A DNA stretch of 64,000 nucleotides, taken from an uncultured Flavobacteriales bacterium. GTDB lineage: Bacteria > Bacteroidota > Bacteroidia > Flavobacteriales_G > Salibacteraceae. Position 1 is the stretch's first letter. Every line of letters begins with the position of its first letter. The position numbers and the translations under genes are program-made. Under the pieces are notes generated by a model. That model was not told where the DNA came from, did not search any database, and saw only the letters and a program-made list of their open reading frames with translations. The stretch spans positions 62,001 to 126,000 of the forward strand of contig CAJXZP010000002.1 in NCBI GenBank assembly GCA_913062955.1, written 5' to 3'. Below are positions 16,768-24,951 of this stretch, piece by piece.

Positions 16768-19137
16768 ATGGGGAAAATTGCACTAGTTTTAGGGATACTA
16801 TTTTTGGGGTTTGGGAATATTGGATGGGCCACCACATATACCACTATTGGAAATAATAGTTGGTCACCTTCCACTCCTGGAAGAAGTATAAGTTCTTCAG
16901 ATACATTTATTATTAACCATAAAGCGAAGTTGTATGGTTTTACTCTCCAAAACGGGGGGGAAATCATTGTCAATAATGGGGGAGAACTTAAATTTTTATG
17001 GAGTGCTAATTTTGACAACGGTTCGAAGATAACTATAGAGAGTGGAGGTTCGTTAACCATGAAAAATATGACCATCCAAAATTATGGAGAGTTTATTGTG
17101 GATGGAATTCTGAATACTTCCAATGGAACTCTTGAGAATCAGAGTACCGGGACTATTTTATTAAATACGACTGGAGAATGGAACCTCTTTCAGGAAACGT
17201 TAAAAAATTACGGGCTAATTACACTAAATAATGACGTGGATTGGATAAGTAGTTCTATGGAAAATAATAGTTCAGGTATTATTATTTTAAACTCTGTATT
17301 GGGAATTAAACAAATGTCCTTTTCAAACGATGGGAATTTAAATGGGTATGGGCAGGTAAACGTAGTGAATGGTGACGGTAGTTTTTCTAGTGATGGTTTT
17401 ATTAATGGTTGTTCAGGAACTTCATGTATTCCACCAAGTACGGTGGGTACGATTACCTACTTATATTTTCATACCGTAACAGGTGGAAGTGGATATTCCT
17501 TGGTAACAGGAGGGGATATTACCAATAACAGTTGTTCCGATAAATTAATAATTTTAGAAGACTCTAAAGTTGCAAGTGATATTGATGTTGGAGATGTGGT
17601 GGTTTCTCAGGGAGTTGAATTGACCATTGATCAAAATAAAACGTTAACTATTTGTAATGGTATCACGAATGATGGGATCGTATTAATTGAAAATAATGCG
17701 TCTTTGGTTCAGACTTCGGTGGTGGATGAAAATTCGGGTAGTGGCATTTATCGGATTGAAAAAAAGGGGAGTGGTTCAAATTATGAATATAATGGTTGGT
17801 CTTCTCCTTTTAATGCAGCCAAATTAAATGAGATTTTCCCTTCTTCAAATCCTTGTGATGTATATGCATTTGATGGAGCTACTCAATCTTGGTTATATGA
17901 TTATCCTGTTAATTATAGTACGTCTTGTAATGGAAATAACGTTGTTTTTACTTCCGTACATTTGCTACCTGGGTCTGATGGGGTAATGGATGTAGGACGT
18001 GGATACTTTGTACCTGGTGTCAGTACAGAAGTTAGAAGTGTGGAAGGGATCGTTAATAATGGGGATATTTTTATTGATGTATTTGAAACCTCCTTAGGTA
18101 ATAACCCGAATTGGAACCTGGATGATTGGAACTTGGTTGGAAACCCTTATCCATGTGCGATTGATTTGGATTTGTTTTACTCGGAAAATAGTGGTGTCAT
18201 TGCTGGGAGTTTTTATTTTTGGGTCGATGATCAGCAAAATGGTACCGGCTATCATCAATCGGAAGATTACGCAGTGTATGCAAATAATGTTGGTACAGAA
18301 GCGAATGGAGCCGTAGCAAATAAGTTTGTGCCAGCAGGACAAGGCTTTTGGGTTTATGCTTTAGCTGATGCGTCTATTAAATTTTCCAATGCCATGAGGG
18401 TTACGGGGAATAATGCTGATTTGTTTAAATCCGAAGAAGTAGGGGAGGAGGTATTTGTTTTTATAAATATTACGAACGATTCCACAAATTTCAACCAATG
18501 TGCCGTAGGATTTAACTCTGAAGCAACTAATGAATTTGACGTGGGCAGTGATGCTATTAAAGGGGATGCAGGTACGGGAGTGGCTATTTCTTCATTAATT
18601 GATGGGAACCCGTATACTATTCAAGCTTTTGAAGAAATTTACGAAAACGAATCTTATTCTGTACCCTTATTGGTAACAACTAATAATGCATCTGTTCATA
18701 TTATTAGAGCATCGAAATTTCAAAATTTGGAAAGTAATATATTAGTCCATTTATGGGATAAGCGAACCAAGGTAACTACCAATTTAAAATTAAAAGATTA
18801 TTCGGTTTACTTAGATACAGGACGCTATGAAAATCGATTTGAATTGATTTTTGAAAATACAGGAACTTCTCTTGGTGTTAGTGAATTGGGAGAAGAATCT
18901 ATTTTTTCTGCGTATCAAAATCAAGATAAAATTATAGTTCAAATAAAAGGTGAAACAGCGCTTATTGAAAGTATTGTGTTGTATGACTTAGTCGGGAAAG
19001 AAATAATAAGGGAGGTAAACATTTCTTCTGGAAGACTAGAGATACCGACTAATACCTTAAATACGGGGGTGTATATTGTAAAATCTAGGTTAAGTACAGG
19101 TGAGGAATATTCGACCAAAGTCTCTGTTTTTAAGTAA
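16768..19137 (+). CDS. Secreted protein with T9SS type A sorting domain
   Basis: A 789-residue secreted protein. The signal peptide covers about 1-21 (ending GWA). Residues about 25-220 form a repeat-rich, Asn/Gly-rich beta-helix-like region (NNGGEI, NNGGEL). A middle region (about 300-540) contains GSGSNYEYNGWSSPF and NLVGNPYPCAIDLD, a pattern found in many Bacteroidetes surface proteins. The last about 80 residues (from LGVSELGEE, through VLYDLVGKEI to GVYIVKSRLSTG..VFK) form a type A sorting domain. It should be exported by Sec, then across the outer membrane by T9SS, with the tail removed. The ligand is unknown. It has its own strong promoter and stands alone. Confidence 0.85.
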   Translation: MGKIALVLGILFLGFGNIGWATTYTTIGNNSWSPSTPGRSISSSDTFIINHKAKLYGFTLQNGGEIIVNNGGELKFLWSANFDNGSKITIESGGSLTMKNMTIQNYGEFIVDGILNTSNGTLENQSTGTILLNTTGEWNLFQETLKNYGLITLNNDVDWISSSMENNSSGIIILNSVLGIKQMSFSNDGNLNGYGQVNVVNGDGSFSSDGFINGCSGTSCIPPSTVGTITYLYFHTVTGGSGYSLVTGGDITNNSCSDKLIILEDSKVASDIDVGDVVVSQGVELTIDQNKTLTICNGITNDGIVLIENNASLVQTSVVDENSGSGIYRIEKKGSGSNYEYNGWSSPFNAAKLNEIFPSSNPCDVYAFDGATQSWLYDYPVNYSTSCNGNNVVFTSVHLLPGSDGVMDVGRGYFVPGVSTEVRSVEGIVNNGDIFIDVFETSLGNNPNWNLDDWNLVGNPYPCAIDLDLFYSENSGVIAGSFYFWVDDQQNGTGYHQSEDYAVYANNVGTEANGAVANKFVPAGQGFWVYALADASIKFSNAMRVTGNNADLFKSEEVGEEVFVFINITNDSTNFNQCAVGFNSEATNEFDVGSDAIKGDAGTGVAISSLIDGNPYTIQAFEEIYENESYSVPLLVTTNNASVHIIRASKFQNLESNILVHLWDKRTKVTTNLKLKDYSVYLDTGRYENRFELIFENTGTSLGVSELGEESIFSAYQNQDKIIVQIKGETALIESIVLYDLVGKEIIREVNISSGRLEIPTNTLNTGVYIVKSRLSTGEEYSTKVSVFK

Positions 19138-19215
19138 TATAATTAGGATGTAAATAGGAATCCAAAAGAGCACTCTTCCGGGGTATCTATTTATTTATGA
19201 GGATTAACATGGTGG

Positions 19216-19593
19216 TTATTTTACAGCAATACCAGAAATTTCTACGTTTACTCCCATAGGAAGTTTACTTACCTGCACTGTTTCTCTGGCAGGGAATCCG
19301 TCCTCAAAATAGCCGTTATAAACCGTATTTACTTCCTTAAAATGATCCATGTCAGATAGAAATATGGTACATTTTACAAGATGTTGAAAATCCATACCCG
19401 CTTCATTTAATACCGCTTGTAGGTTTTTCATCACCCGGTGGGTTTCATTTGGAATAGTTTCAATTTCCAATTCTCCATTTAGTGGATTTAACGCAATCTG
19501 TCCACTTAAATATAAAGTGTTATTTGCTAAAATGGCCTGATTATATGGTCCAATTGGTGTCGGGGCATTTGTCGTTTTTATGACTTTATTCAT
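19216..19593 (-). CDS. RidA family reactive-intermediate deaminase
   Basis: This 125-residue protein has the canonical RidA length and motifs: GPYNQA near 15-20, SGQIAL (30-35), and PARETVQVSKLPMGVNVEISG with catalytic Arg103 and Glu118. These match Arg105 and Glu120 of E. coli RidA. It hydrolyses enamine and imine intermediates released by PLP enzymes, protecting the cytosol. Its start codon overlaps the stop of the upstream Hpt gene by 4 bases (ATGA), indicating translational coupling to a phosphotransfer protein, which is unusual. Confidence 0.95.
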   Translation of the reverse strand: MNKVIKTTNAPTPIGPYNQAILANNTLYLSGQIALNPLNGELEIETIPNETHRVMKNLQAVLNEAGMDFQHLVKCTIFLSDMDHFKEVNTVYNGYFEDGFPARETVQVSKLPMGVNVEISGIAVK

Positions 19594-19949
19594 GACTTGA
19601 AATTTTCAAAATCTTCTTTTCCCAATTTATTTAATACCAAAAATAGTGTTTCAGAAAACTCGTCAATTTTCACCGGAATATTCTCAATATTATTTTTGTT
19701 TTTGGCATCCAATTCAATTTGAAGAATAAGATCAGCTAAGGAAGTTACTCCAATAGTTCGAATGGATGATTTTAATTTGTGGGCTTTTTTCGAGGTTTCC
19801 TCCCAATTGTTGTTTTTTGCAAATTCTTGTAATTCTGTAGTGTCAATCGGAGCGTACTCAATGAAGGTATCCACGAGTTCTTTCATGAATTCTGTATCCC
19901 CATATACCATTTCACTTAATATGGACAAATCATAAAGGTTTGAAGACAT
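19590..19949 (-). CDS. Hpt domain phosphotransfer protein (orphan)
   Basis: The 119-residue protein is essentially one histidine phosphotransfer domain. The phosphorylatable His57 lies in KKAHKLKSSIRTIG, with the usual His-x-x-Lys-Ser-Ser and Gly67. N- and C-terminal helices complete a four-helix bundle. It would relay phosphate between a hybrid kinase and a response regulator, but neither is nearby. It overlaps ridA by 4 bases and has a clear promoter. It is probably cytoplasmic. Confidence 0.9.
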   Translation of the reverse strand: MSSNLYDLSILSEMVYGDTEFMKELVDTFIEYAPIDTTELQEFAKNNNWEETSKKAHKLKSSIRTIGVTSLADLILQIELDAKNKNNIENIPVKIDEFSETLFLVLNKLGKEDFENFKS

Positions 19950-19971
19950 ACAATTTTTTATTTTATCCTAA

Positions 19972-19979
19972 CAAACATA
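19972..19979 (-). promoter_or_regulatory. -7 promoter element for the hpt-ridA pair
   Basis: The minus strand reads TATGTTTG, a full TAnnTTTG match 22 bases before the Hpt ATG at 19949. Confidence 0.55.
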
Positions 19980-20005
19980 AACTATTGTATTAAAATCAGA
20001 TGCTA

Positions 20006-21211
20006 TCACCTTCTTTTTTTCGTAGACTTAGCCTTGGCCTCTTTTGCCTTTTTTTCTTCTTTAATTCGTACTTGTTCCTCCAGGTAGGCCGTTGCTTGGC
20101 GTAGTTCAACTTTACGATTATAATTGAAGGCGGTTACAAATGCATCTTTAACACCTAGGTCTTTAACCAATTCTAAATAAAACCGAGCTTCACTAATATT
20201 ATAAAAATCGCCAACCGTTAAATACGTCCAGCTTGCATCCACTACTTCATTTATACTATCTAACTCCACAAATAGGTAGGCTAAATCGTCCGGAATGGTA
20301 TCACTTTTAAAGGCTCCTACTTGAACCGTGAAAAATACTTTTCCTACTAATTTATCATCAATGGGTTTGTAATCCATATTAATTACTTTTTCGCCAAATT
20401 TGGTTTTGTCCTTTACGTTGACCACAAAGGCATCCGGATATCCAGCCTCTTTTATTACCTCAAGCAGCCTTTCTGCCACTAATGGATGTACAAACTTTCC
20501 AATAATATAGCGATATACCCCATTTTCATCAATGTAGACCTCTACATTTTTAACATCGTTAAATTCCCATGTGTATTTGGGCTCCAGAGTGGCTCCAATT
20601 TGAACTCCGTACGTAGGTTGTTTATTGGTGTAGGTCACCCTTTTTGTGCTTACCCAGTGTTCTTGTTTTTCTTTTTCATACACGATAAGGTCGTTCGAAT
20701 CAATGGGTATTTGACGTTTCAAACATTCTCTATGGTAACGTTGTCCTTCTACTAAATAATATTCGTTCGCAAAAGAATAAATGGAGTAAAATTTATTTAG
20801 AGTACTAATGGTTTTGGAACAATTACCGTTTAAACTATAACCCATCAAAAGATAATAATACACATACTCAGATACCCTTCGTTCTTGATAATTTCTTCGT
20901 TGATATTCCGGTGAATACTTGGTAGAGGCTTTCTCCAATAGGTATATTGCATACTCCAAATTGGTATCTAAACGCGTATAACTTTGACCTAATAAATACG
21001 CCAAGTTCATATTAGTAGAATCAGATTTGTATAATTTTTCAAATGTAAGAGCCGCTTCTTCAATTTTGTTTTGACTTAGGTTCAGTATGGCATTATTAAA
21101 TATTTCAGATTTATTTCCTTTCTGTCCCAAAGATGAAAAGGATACAATAACAATCAGAAGTAGTGTTGAAAAACCTTTGATAGTTCGATTATACGTGAGA
21201 AATGACTTCAT
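20006..21211 (-). CDS. Secreted TPR and SPOR-like repeat protein
   Basis: The protein of about 400 residues has an N-terminal hydrophobic signal/anchor (about 15-32) followed by helical TPR-like repeats (about 40-170, for example IEEAALTFEKLY and LAYLLGQSYTRL). Two copies of a SPOR-like unit follow: one around YGVQIGA..VYRYIIGKF..AERLLEVIKEAGYPDAFVV, the other around FTVQVGAFKS..YLTVGDF..ARFYLELVKDLGVKDAFV. SPOR domains bind denuded glycan strands of peptidoglycan. The C-terminus is a Lys/Arg-rich coiled stretch. It probably sits in the periplasm at the cell wall. The ATG at 21211 is used; the frame extends only to a TTG at 21226. Confidence 0.7.
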   Translation of the reverse strand: MKSFLTYNRTIKGFSTLLLIVIVSFSSLGQKGNKSEIFNNAILNLSQNKIEEAALTFEKLYKSDSTNMNLAYLLGQSYTRLDTNLEYAIYLLEKASTKYSPEYQRRNYQERRVSEYVYYYLLMGYSLNGNCSKTISTLNKFYSIYSFANEYYLVEGQRYHRECLKRQIPIDSNDLIVYEKEKQEHWVSTKRVTYTNKQPTYGVQIGATLEPKYTWEFNDVKNVEVYIDENGVYRYIIGKFVHPLVAERLLEVIKEAGYPDAFVVNVKDKTKFGEKVINMDYKPIDDKLVGKVFFTVQVGAFKSDTIPDDLAYLFVELDSINEVVDASWTYLTVGDFYNISEARFYLELVKDLGVKDAFVTAFNYNRKVELRQATAYLEEQVRIKEEKKAKEAKAKSTKKRR

Positions 21212-21346
21212 AAAAACAAGCGACAAATGAGTGAAACATGTGGGTGCAAATTACGTGGAATTTGGTTTTTTTGGTCAAAAAAAAGTGTATTGTTTCAACA
21301 ATGAGGTATTAACAAAACCCAGGTTCACCTTTCATGTGAAATTGGA

Positions 21347-21376
21347 TTTGGTAGGGGGTAAAAAAAACTACATTTG
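21347..21376 (+). promoter_or_regulatory. Promoter of the small secreted protein gene
   Basis: TTTG, an 18-base spacer, then TACATTTG. Transcription would start around 21383, so translation must begin at 21395 rather than at the upstream ATG at 21374. Confidence 0.7.
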
Positions 21377-21394
21377 TGTAACTTAAATAAATTC

Positions 21395-21865
21395 ATGATG
21401 AAAAAACTTATTGTACTTTTTGCATTTTCCTTAACCGTATTGGGTGGATTTGCACAGGAATCAGAGCTTGATCCTAAATTTGCGTCTTATATGATTGAGA
21501 CCGAAAGAAGAACTGTCTTTGTTCAGAATATGAACTTGAATGAAGCAGATGCTAAAATTTTCTGGCCAATTTTTGATGCTTTTGAGGCGGAGCTTTTGAC
21601 TCTTAGAGAAACCGGGATTATTAATTTAAAAACCTATGGTGAACAATATGAAAAGATGACAGATGAACAAGCTTCTACTTTAATGAACAGTATGTTGAAA
21701 AATGAAGCCTTACGAAGTAAAGTCCGAAAAAAATATTATAAAAAATTCTCAAAAGAATTGGGGGGTAAAGTAGCAACTCGTGTGATGCAATTGGACTCCA
21801 TTGTTGCCATGGTATTACGCTTGTCTATTTACGATGAATTGCCTTTAGTAGGTGATATGAATTAA
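21395..21865 (+). CDS. Small secreted protein, Spy/CpxP-like helical architecture, unassigned
   Basis: A roughly 156-residue product with a signal peptide (MKKLIVLFAFSLTVLGGFAQ). The mature part is strongly helical and charged, with segments such as NLNEADAKIFWPIFDAFEAEL, KMTDEQASTLMNSML and a basic helix KVRKKYYKKF. The arrangement (paired helices, a hydrophobic patch, periplasmic location) is reminiscent of Spy-like chaperones, but the LTxxQ motifs are absent, so this is structural analogy only. It is followed at once by a strong terminator and appears to be monocistronic. Confidence 0.65.
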   Translation: MMKKLIVLFAFSLTVLGGFAQESELDPKFASYMIETERRTVFVQNMNLNEADAKIFWPIFDAFEAELLTLRETGIINLKTYGEQYEKMTDEQASTLMNSMLKNEALRSKVRKKYYKKFSKELGGKVATRVMQLDSIVAMVLRLSIYDELPLVGDMN

Positions 21866-21883
21866 TTGGATGTTCCGATTTGG

Positions 21884-21909
21884 AAAAGGGGCCTAGTGCC
21901 CCTTTTTTT
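21884..21909. terminator. Bidirectional terminator between convergent genes
   Basis: AAAAGGGGC and GCCCCTTTT form a 9-bp stem with a 5-base loop, followed by a T run. The A-rich left side gives a T run on the other strand too, so it may serve both the small secreted gene and the flippase gene. Confidence 0.85.
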
Positions 21910-21920
21910 GTATCCAAGTA

Positions 21921-23150
21921 TTAGTTGAGCTTGCCGTTGATATAACGATTATAGTAATACCATTTCCCTAGAAAATGAATAAATTTAGCCAAAATACTAG
22001 TGTAAATAGCCCCGGTCACACCTAAAATTGGGATCAAAGCGATATTTCCAGTTAAATTTATCACGGCTTCTAATATGGCAACATTTCGTAATTCTTTGCC
22101 TTTAGATTTTGCCATTAAAAAATTAAAAGGTTGGTATAGCCCTTGAAAGAAAAAAGCAATGGATAACCCTGTTATGTATAGAGGTACTTGGCTAAACTCC
22201 TCTCCGAAAAATAAAATAACAATCCATTTAGAAGTAAAGAACAGAAATGTAATCGATACGATTAACCAAAGTGTATTGTATATAAACACCTTTTTTGGAA
22301 TTCGTTCTTGGGTTGAAAAATCCTTAAATAATGCATTGGATAATGCTTGACTACCCATCACCATTGGAGAGGCAATGATAGTAGCTAGGGTATAGAATCC
22401 ATTTACCGTGGTATTTATGAAATAGGAAATAAATATTTCATCTAGTTTGAAGGTACTTTGGTTTGCGGTATTGCCAATGTAGAAAGGAAAACCATAGGAT
22501 TTTACTTTTTTCCATAAAGTACCAAAATTAGATTTTATGTTTTTGTAAGATGGACTAAATTGACGGTAAACCACCCAGAAGGAAACAATTAGAGTAATCA
22601 AATTAAATGCAATGGCGTTAAAAACGTTCAATTCCCCATAAAATCCAATTATAATTAATGCCATTACAAACAGGAGTTTGGATACATTGTCATAAATGGG
22701 TACAATTTGAACTTTATTGGATCCTACAGATAAAGCCTCAATAAGTGCTCGGGTAGGAAGAATAATAGCTAAGGGAGCGACCGCTCTAAATATCCAGCCC
22801 ATATCAATGGGGTACCATTTGTCGATGTAAATGGAGGAGATCCAAATAAATATTGAAAACAAAATCCCAACCACTAAATTGATTAGAAAACCTAATCCAA
22901 AATATTCTCGTTCTTTTTGAGGATCATTGGTTTCGGCAATAACGACTTGTAAAGAAGAAAAGAACCCGAGTCTAAAAAACAATACCGCCAAGCCTGTAAT
23001 GGAACCAAAAAACGCATACAATCCATACCCTTCTGGGCCTAGAAAACGAGTTTGAATTGTTTTAATTCCAAACCCAATTCCCACCATAGCCAGCTGGGCT
23101 CCAAATAAAATGGCAGTTTGTCTAACTGTTTTTGATTTTAATATGCTCAC
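21921..23150 (-). CDS. Oligosaccharide flippase / polysaccharide biosynthesis membrane protein
   Basis: The 409-residue protein has about twelve hydrophobic segments in the MOP-superfamily layout. It begins with ILFGAQLAMVGIGFGIKTIQTRFLGPEGYGLYAFF, the N-terminal signature of Wzx-type flippases. The C-terminal part (GLSIAFFFQGLYQPFNFLMAKSKG..AILEAVINLTGNIALIPILG) matches the polysaccharide-synthesis permease pattern. It probably moves lipid-linked sugar units across the inner membrane. No glycosyltransferase is adjacent, so the glycan is unknown. It stands alone between a terminator and the tRNA-His region. Confidence 0.88.
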   Translation of the reverse strand: MSILKSKTVRQTAILFGAQLAMVGIGFGIKTIQTRFLGPEGYGLYAFFGSITGLAVLFFRLGFFSSLQVVIAETNDPQKEREYFGLGFLINLVVGILFSIFIWISSIYIDKWYPIDMGWIFRAVAPLAIILPTRALIEALSVGSNKVQIVPIYDNVSKLLFVMALIIIGFYGELNVFNAIAFNLITLIVSFWVVYRQFSPSYKNIKSNFGTLWKKVKSYGFPFYIGNTANQSTFKLDEIFISYFINTTVNGFYTLATIIASPMVMGSQALSNALFKDFSTQERIPKKVFIYNTLWLIVSITFLFFTSKWIVILFFGEEFSQVPLYITGLSIAFFFQGLYQPFNFLMAKSKGKELRNVAILEAVINLTGNIALIPILGVTGAIYTSILAKFIHFLGKWYYYNRYINGKLN

Positions 23151-23334
23151 TTAACCACAATAATTTCCGAAACGAAAGTAACCAAATAGCTTATTCACTA
23201 GGGGAGATAACTTCATTTGTTATTTTCGGATCTTTTTTTTGTGGTTAATCGTCTAAATATGAGTTGTATAAATTACAGGTGAAAATTTACTGAAATAAAA
23301 CACGAAAAACACGACTCATATTTCATAAAAAAAT

Positions 23335-23342
23335 TACTTTTG
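23335..23342 (+). promoter_or_regulatory. -7 promoter element for tRNA-His
   Basis: TACTTTTG, a full TAnnTTTG match, ends 13 bases before the tRNA 5' end. It argues that the tRNA is expressed despite its unusual acceptor stem. Confidence 0.65.
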
Positions 23343-23355
23343 CCGTCCAATATTT

Positions 23356-23430
23356 GGTGATTGTAGCTCAGTTGGTTAGAGTATCGGTTTGTGGTACCGA
23401 GGGTCGCGGGTTCGAATCCCGTCTTTCACC
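23356..23430 (+). tRNA. tRNA-His (anticodon GTG) with acceptor-stem mismatches
   Basis: The cloverleaf is clear. It has D-stem GCTC/GAGT, anticodon stem TCGGT/ACCGA around loop TTGTGGT with anticodon GTG at 23391-23393, T-arm GCGGG-TTCGAAT-CCCGT and discriminator C at 23430. G at 23356 gives the extra G(-1) required for histidine identity. The acceptor strands GTGATTG and CTTTCAC pair at positions 1-4 and 7, but positions 5:68 and 6:67 are T:T mismatches. Promoter and terminator flank it, so it appears to be transcribed. Whether it is fully functional is uncertain. Confidence 0.88.
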
Positions 23431-23439
23431 CAAAAGAAA

Positions 23440-23466
23440 AGGTCTTACATAGTAAGACCTTTTTTT
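23440..23466 (+). terminator. Terminator after tRNA-His
   Basis: A 9-bp perfect stem AGGTCTTAC / GTAAGACCT with a 3-base loop, followed by seven Ts, 10 bases past the tRNA. Confidence 0.9.
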
Positions 23467-23699
23467 GTGCTCTTTATTTTCTCGTAAACGCAGTTTAAAA
23501 GAGAAAATAAAGAGCACAAAAAAGATAGGGCTCGCAGAGCACCTTTTCTTTTGCAGGCTTTATCCAAAGAGAAGGGATCACGAAGTAATCGGTAAACGCA
23601 GTTTAAAAGAGAAAATAAAGAGCACAAAAAAGATAGGGCTCACAGAGCACCTTTTCTTTTCCAGTCCTTCTCCAAAGAAATGGGATCACGAAGTAATTG
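23461..23699. repeat. Inverted repeat plus tandem 108-bp duplication downstream of tRNA-His
   Basis: 23461-23483 and 23501-23523 form a 23-bp perfect inverted repeat around a 17-base loop. From 23484 a 108-bp unit is present twice in tandem (23484-23591 and 23592-23699), with only about eight differences. Each unit carries, in reverse orientation, a copy of the tRNA 3' flank: CAAAAGAAAAGGT, a 17-base variable core, then the T run and TGTGCTCTTTATTTTCTC. Small ORFs on both strands simply follow the repeats and I do not call them genes. 23700-23937 shows no clear feature. Confidence 0.85.
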
Positions 23700-23937
23700 G
23701 TGAAAGTCACCCTTGGTAGCAAGTACTTTTTCACCGAACCAGTTAATTATTTTGCTTTTTTTGACCGCTCCATATGATTCTGTGGTTAGGGCTTTAAGAG
23801 AAGTTGTTTTATGAGATGTGCCAGAACTGTTTATTCAATGGGTTTGGCTACTCTAAGAGGGAGTTCGTAAACAAAAACAAGGAATCTCTGGTGTTGAAAA
23901 AGTTTGAAAACCCGTGAATAAACACCTTGTAAATGAC

Positions 23938-23967
23938 TTGTCGTTACACGTGAATAGGTTAATTTTG
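23938..23967 (+). promoter_or_regulatory. Promoter of sucD
   Basis: TTG, a 19-base spacer, then TAATTTTG, 28 bases before the ATG at 23996. Confidence 0.65.
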
Positions 23968-23995
23968 GCGCTCAAAATTTAGATAAACCGTACAA

Positions 23996-24865
23996 ATGAG
24001 TATTCTAGTAAATAAAGATTCGAAAGTTATTGTTCAAGGTTTTACTGGTGGGGAAGGGACTTTTCACGCTGGTCAAATGAATGAATATGGTACTAATGTA
24101 GTTGGAGGAGTAACTCCAGGTAAAGGTGGCCAAGAGCACTTAGGTAAGCCAGTGTTCAATACGGTTTCTGAAGCAGTTGCAAAAACAGGTGCTGATGTAT
24201 CTATTATTTTTGTTCCACCGGCATTTGCAGGTGATGCAATTATGGAAGCTGCTGAAGCAGGTATCAAAATAATCGTTTGTATTACGGAAGGTATTCCAGT
24301 AAAAGATATGATTACTGTAAAAGAATATTTGTCAGATAAAGATGCTCGTTTAATCGGTCCTAACTGTCCAGGTATTATTACTGCTGAAGAATCGAAAATT
24401 GGTATTATGCCAGGGTTTATTTTCAAGAAAGGTTCTGTTGGTATTGTTTCTAAGTCTGGTACTTTGACGTACGAAGCAGTGGATCAAACGACTAAAGCAG
24501 GTTTAGGTCAAACGACTGCAATTGGTATTGGTGGAGATCCAATTATTGGAACCACTACTTTAGATGCAATCCAAATGTTTGAGGCTGATCCAGAAACTAA
24601 AGGTATTATCATGATTGGTGAAATCGGTGGTAACTTAGAATCATTAGCTGCGGCTTGGATCAAAGAAAATGGAACGAAGCCAGTGGTAGCATTCATCGCA
24701 GGTGAAACGGCTCCTGAAGGTCGTACAATGGGTCATGCAGGTGCTATTGTTAGTGGTGAGGATGATACAGCAACAGCAAAGAAACGTATTTTAAGAGATG
24801 CAGGTGTTCACGTAGTGGACTCTCCAGCGGATTTAGGTTCTAAAATGGCTGAGTTATTAGCTTAA
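23996..24865 (+). CDS. sucD: Succinate-CoA ligase, alpha subunit
   Basis: The TCA-cycle enzyme that makes succinyl-CoA or, in reverse, succinate plus NTP. The 289-residue length is exactly typical. The N-terminal CoA-binding domain has [12 protein letters not shown] (about 15-26) and GPNCPGI. The phosphohistidine His247 lies in [10 protein letters not shown]. The beta subunit gene (sucC) is not adjacent, as is common in Bacteroidetes. The gene has its own promoter and a strong terminator, and codon usage looks like that of a highly expressed gene. Confidence 0.97.
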   Translation: MSILVNKDSKVIVQGFTGGEGTFHAGQMNEYGTNVVGGVTPGKGGQEHLGKPVFNTVSEAVAKTGADVSIIFVPPAFAGDAIMEAAEAGIKIIVCITEGIPVKDMITVKEYLSDKDARLIGPNCPGIITAEESKIGIMPGFIFKKGSVGIVSKSGTLTYEAVDQTTKAGLGQTTAIGIGGDPIIGTTTLDAIQMFEADPETKGIIMIGEIGGNLESLAAAWIKENGTKPVVAFIAGETAPEGRTMGHAGAIVSGEDDTATAKKRILRDAGVHVVDSPADLGSKMAELLA

Positions 24866-24886
24866 TAAGAATTTAATAACTGTATT

Positions 24887-24921
24887 AAAGCCTTTTATCG
24901 TAAGATAAGGGGCTTTTTTTT
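24887..24921 (+). terminator. Terminator after sucD
   Basis: A 12-bp stem, AAGCCTTTTATC with GATAAGGGGCTT (two T-G wobbles), a GTAA tetraloop, then a run of eight Ts. Confidence 0.88.
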
Positions 24922-24951
24922 GTTTTAATTTGCACCTCTAAATTCAAAAAA

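Noticed and set aside
23356-23430. tRNA-His as a pseudogene
   Set aside because: A promoter, a strong terminator, G(-1), the anticodon and normal D and T arms all argue for an expressed gene; the mismatches alone are not enough to call it dead.
23484-23699. CRISPR-like array
   Set aside because: Only two 108-bp tandem units without spacers and no cas genes nearby.
23445-23719. Overlapping small ORFs on both strands in the tRNA-adjacent repeat block
   Set aside because: The frames follow the tandem and inverted repeats, share identical segments and are open on both strands. A faint resemblance to GIY-YIG endonuclease C-termini could not be supported.
24073-24426. Minus-strand ORF inside sucD
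   Set aside because: Antisense shadow of a strongly conserved, high-codon-bias gene; no start signals and no recognisable motif.
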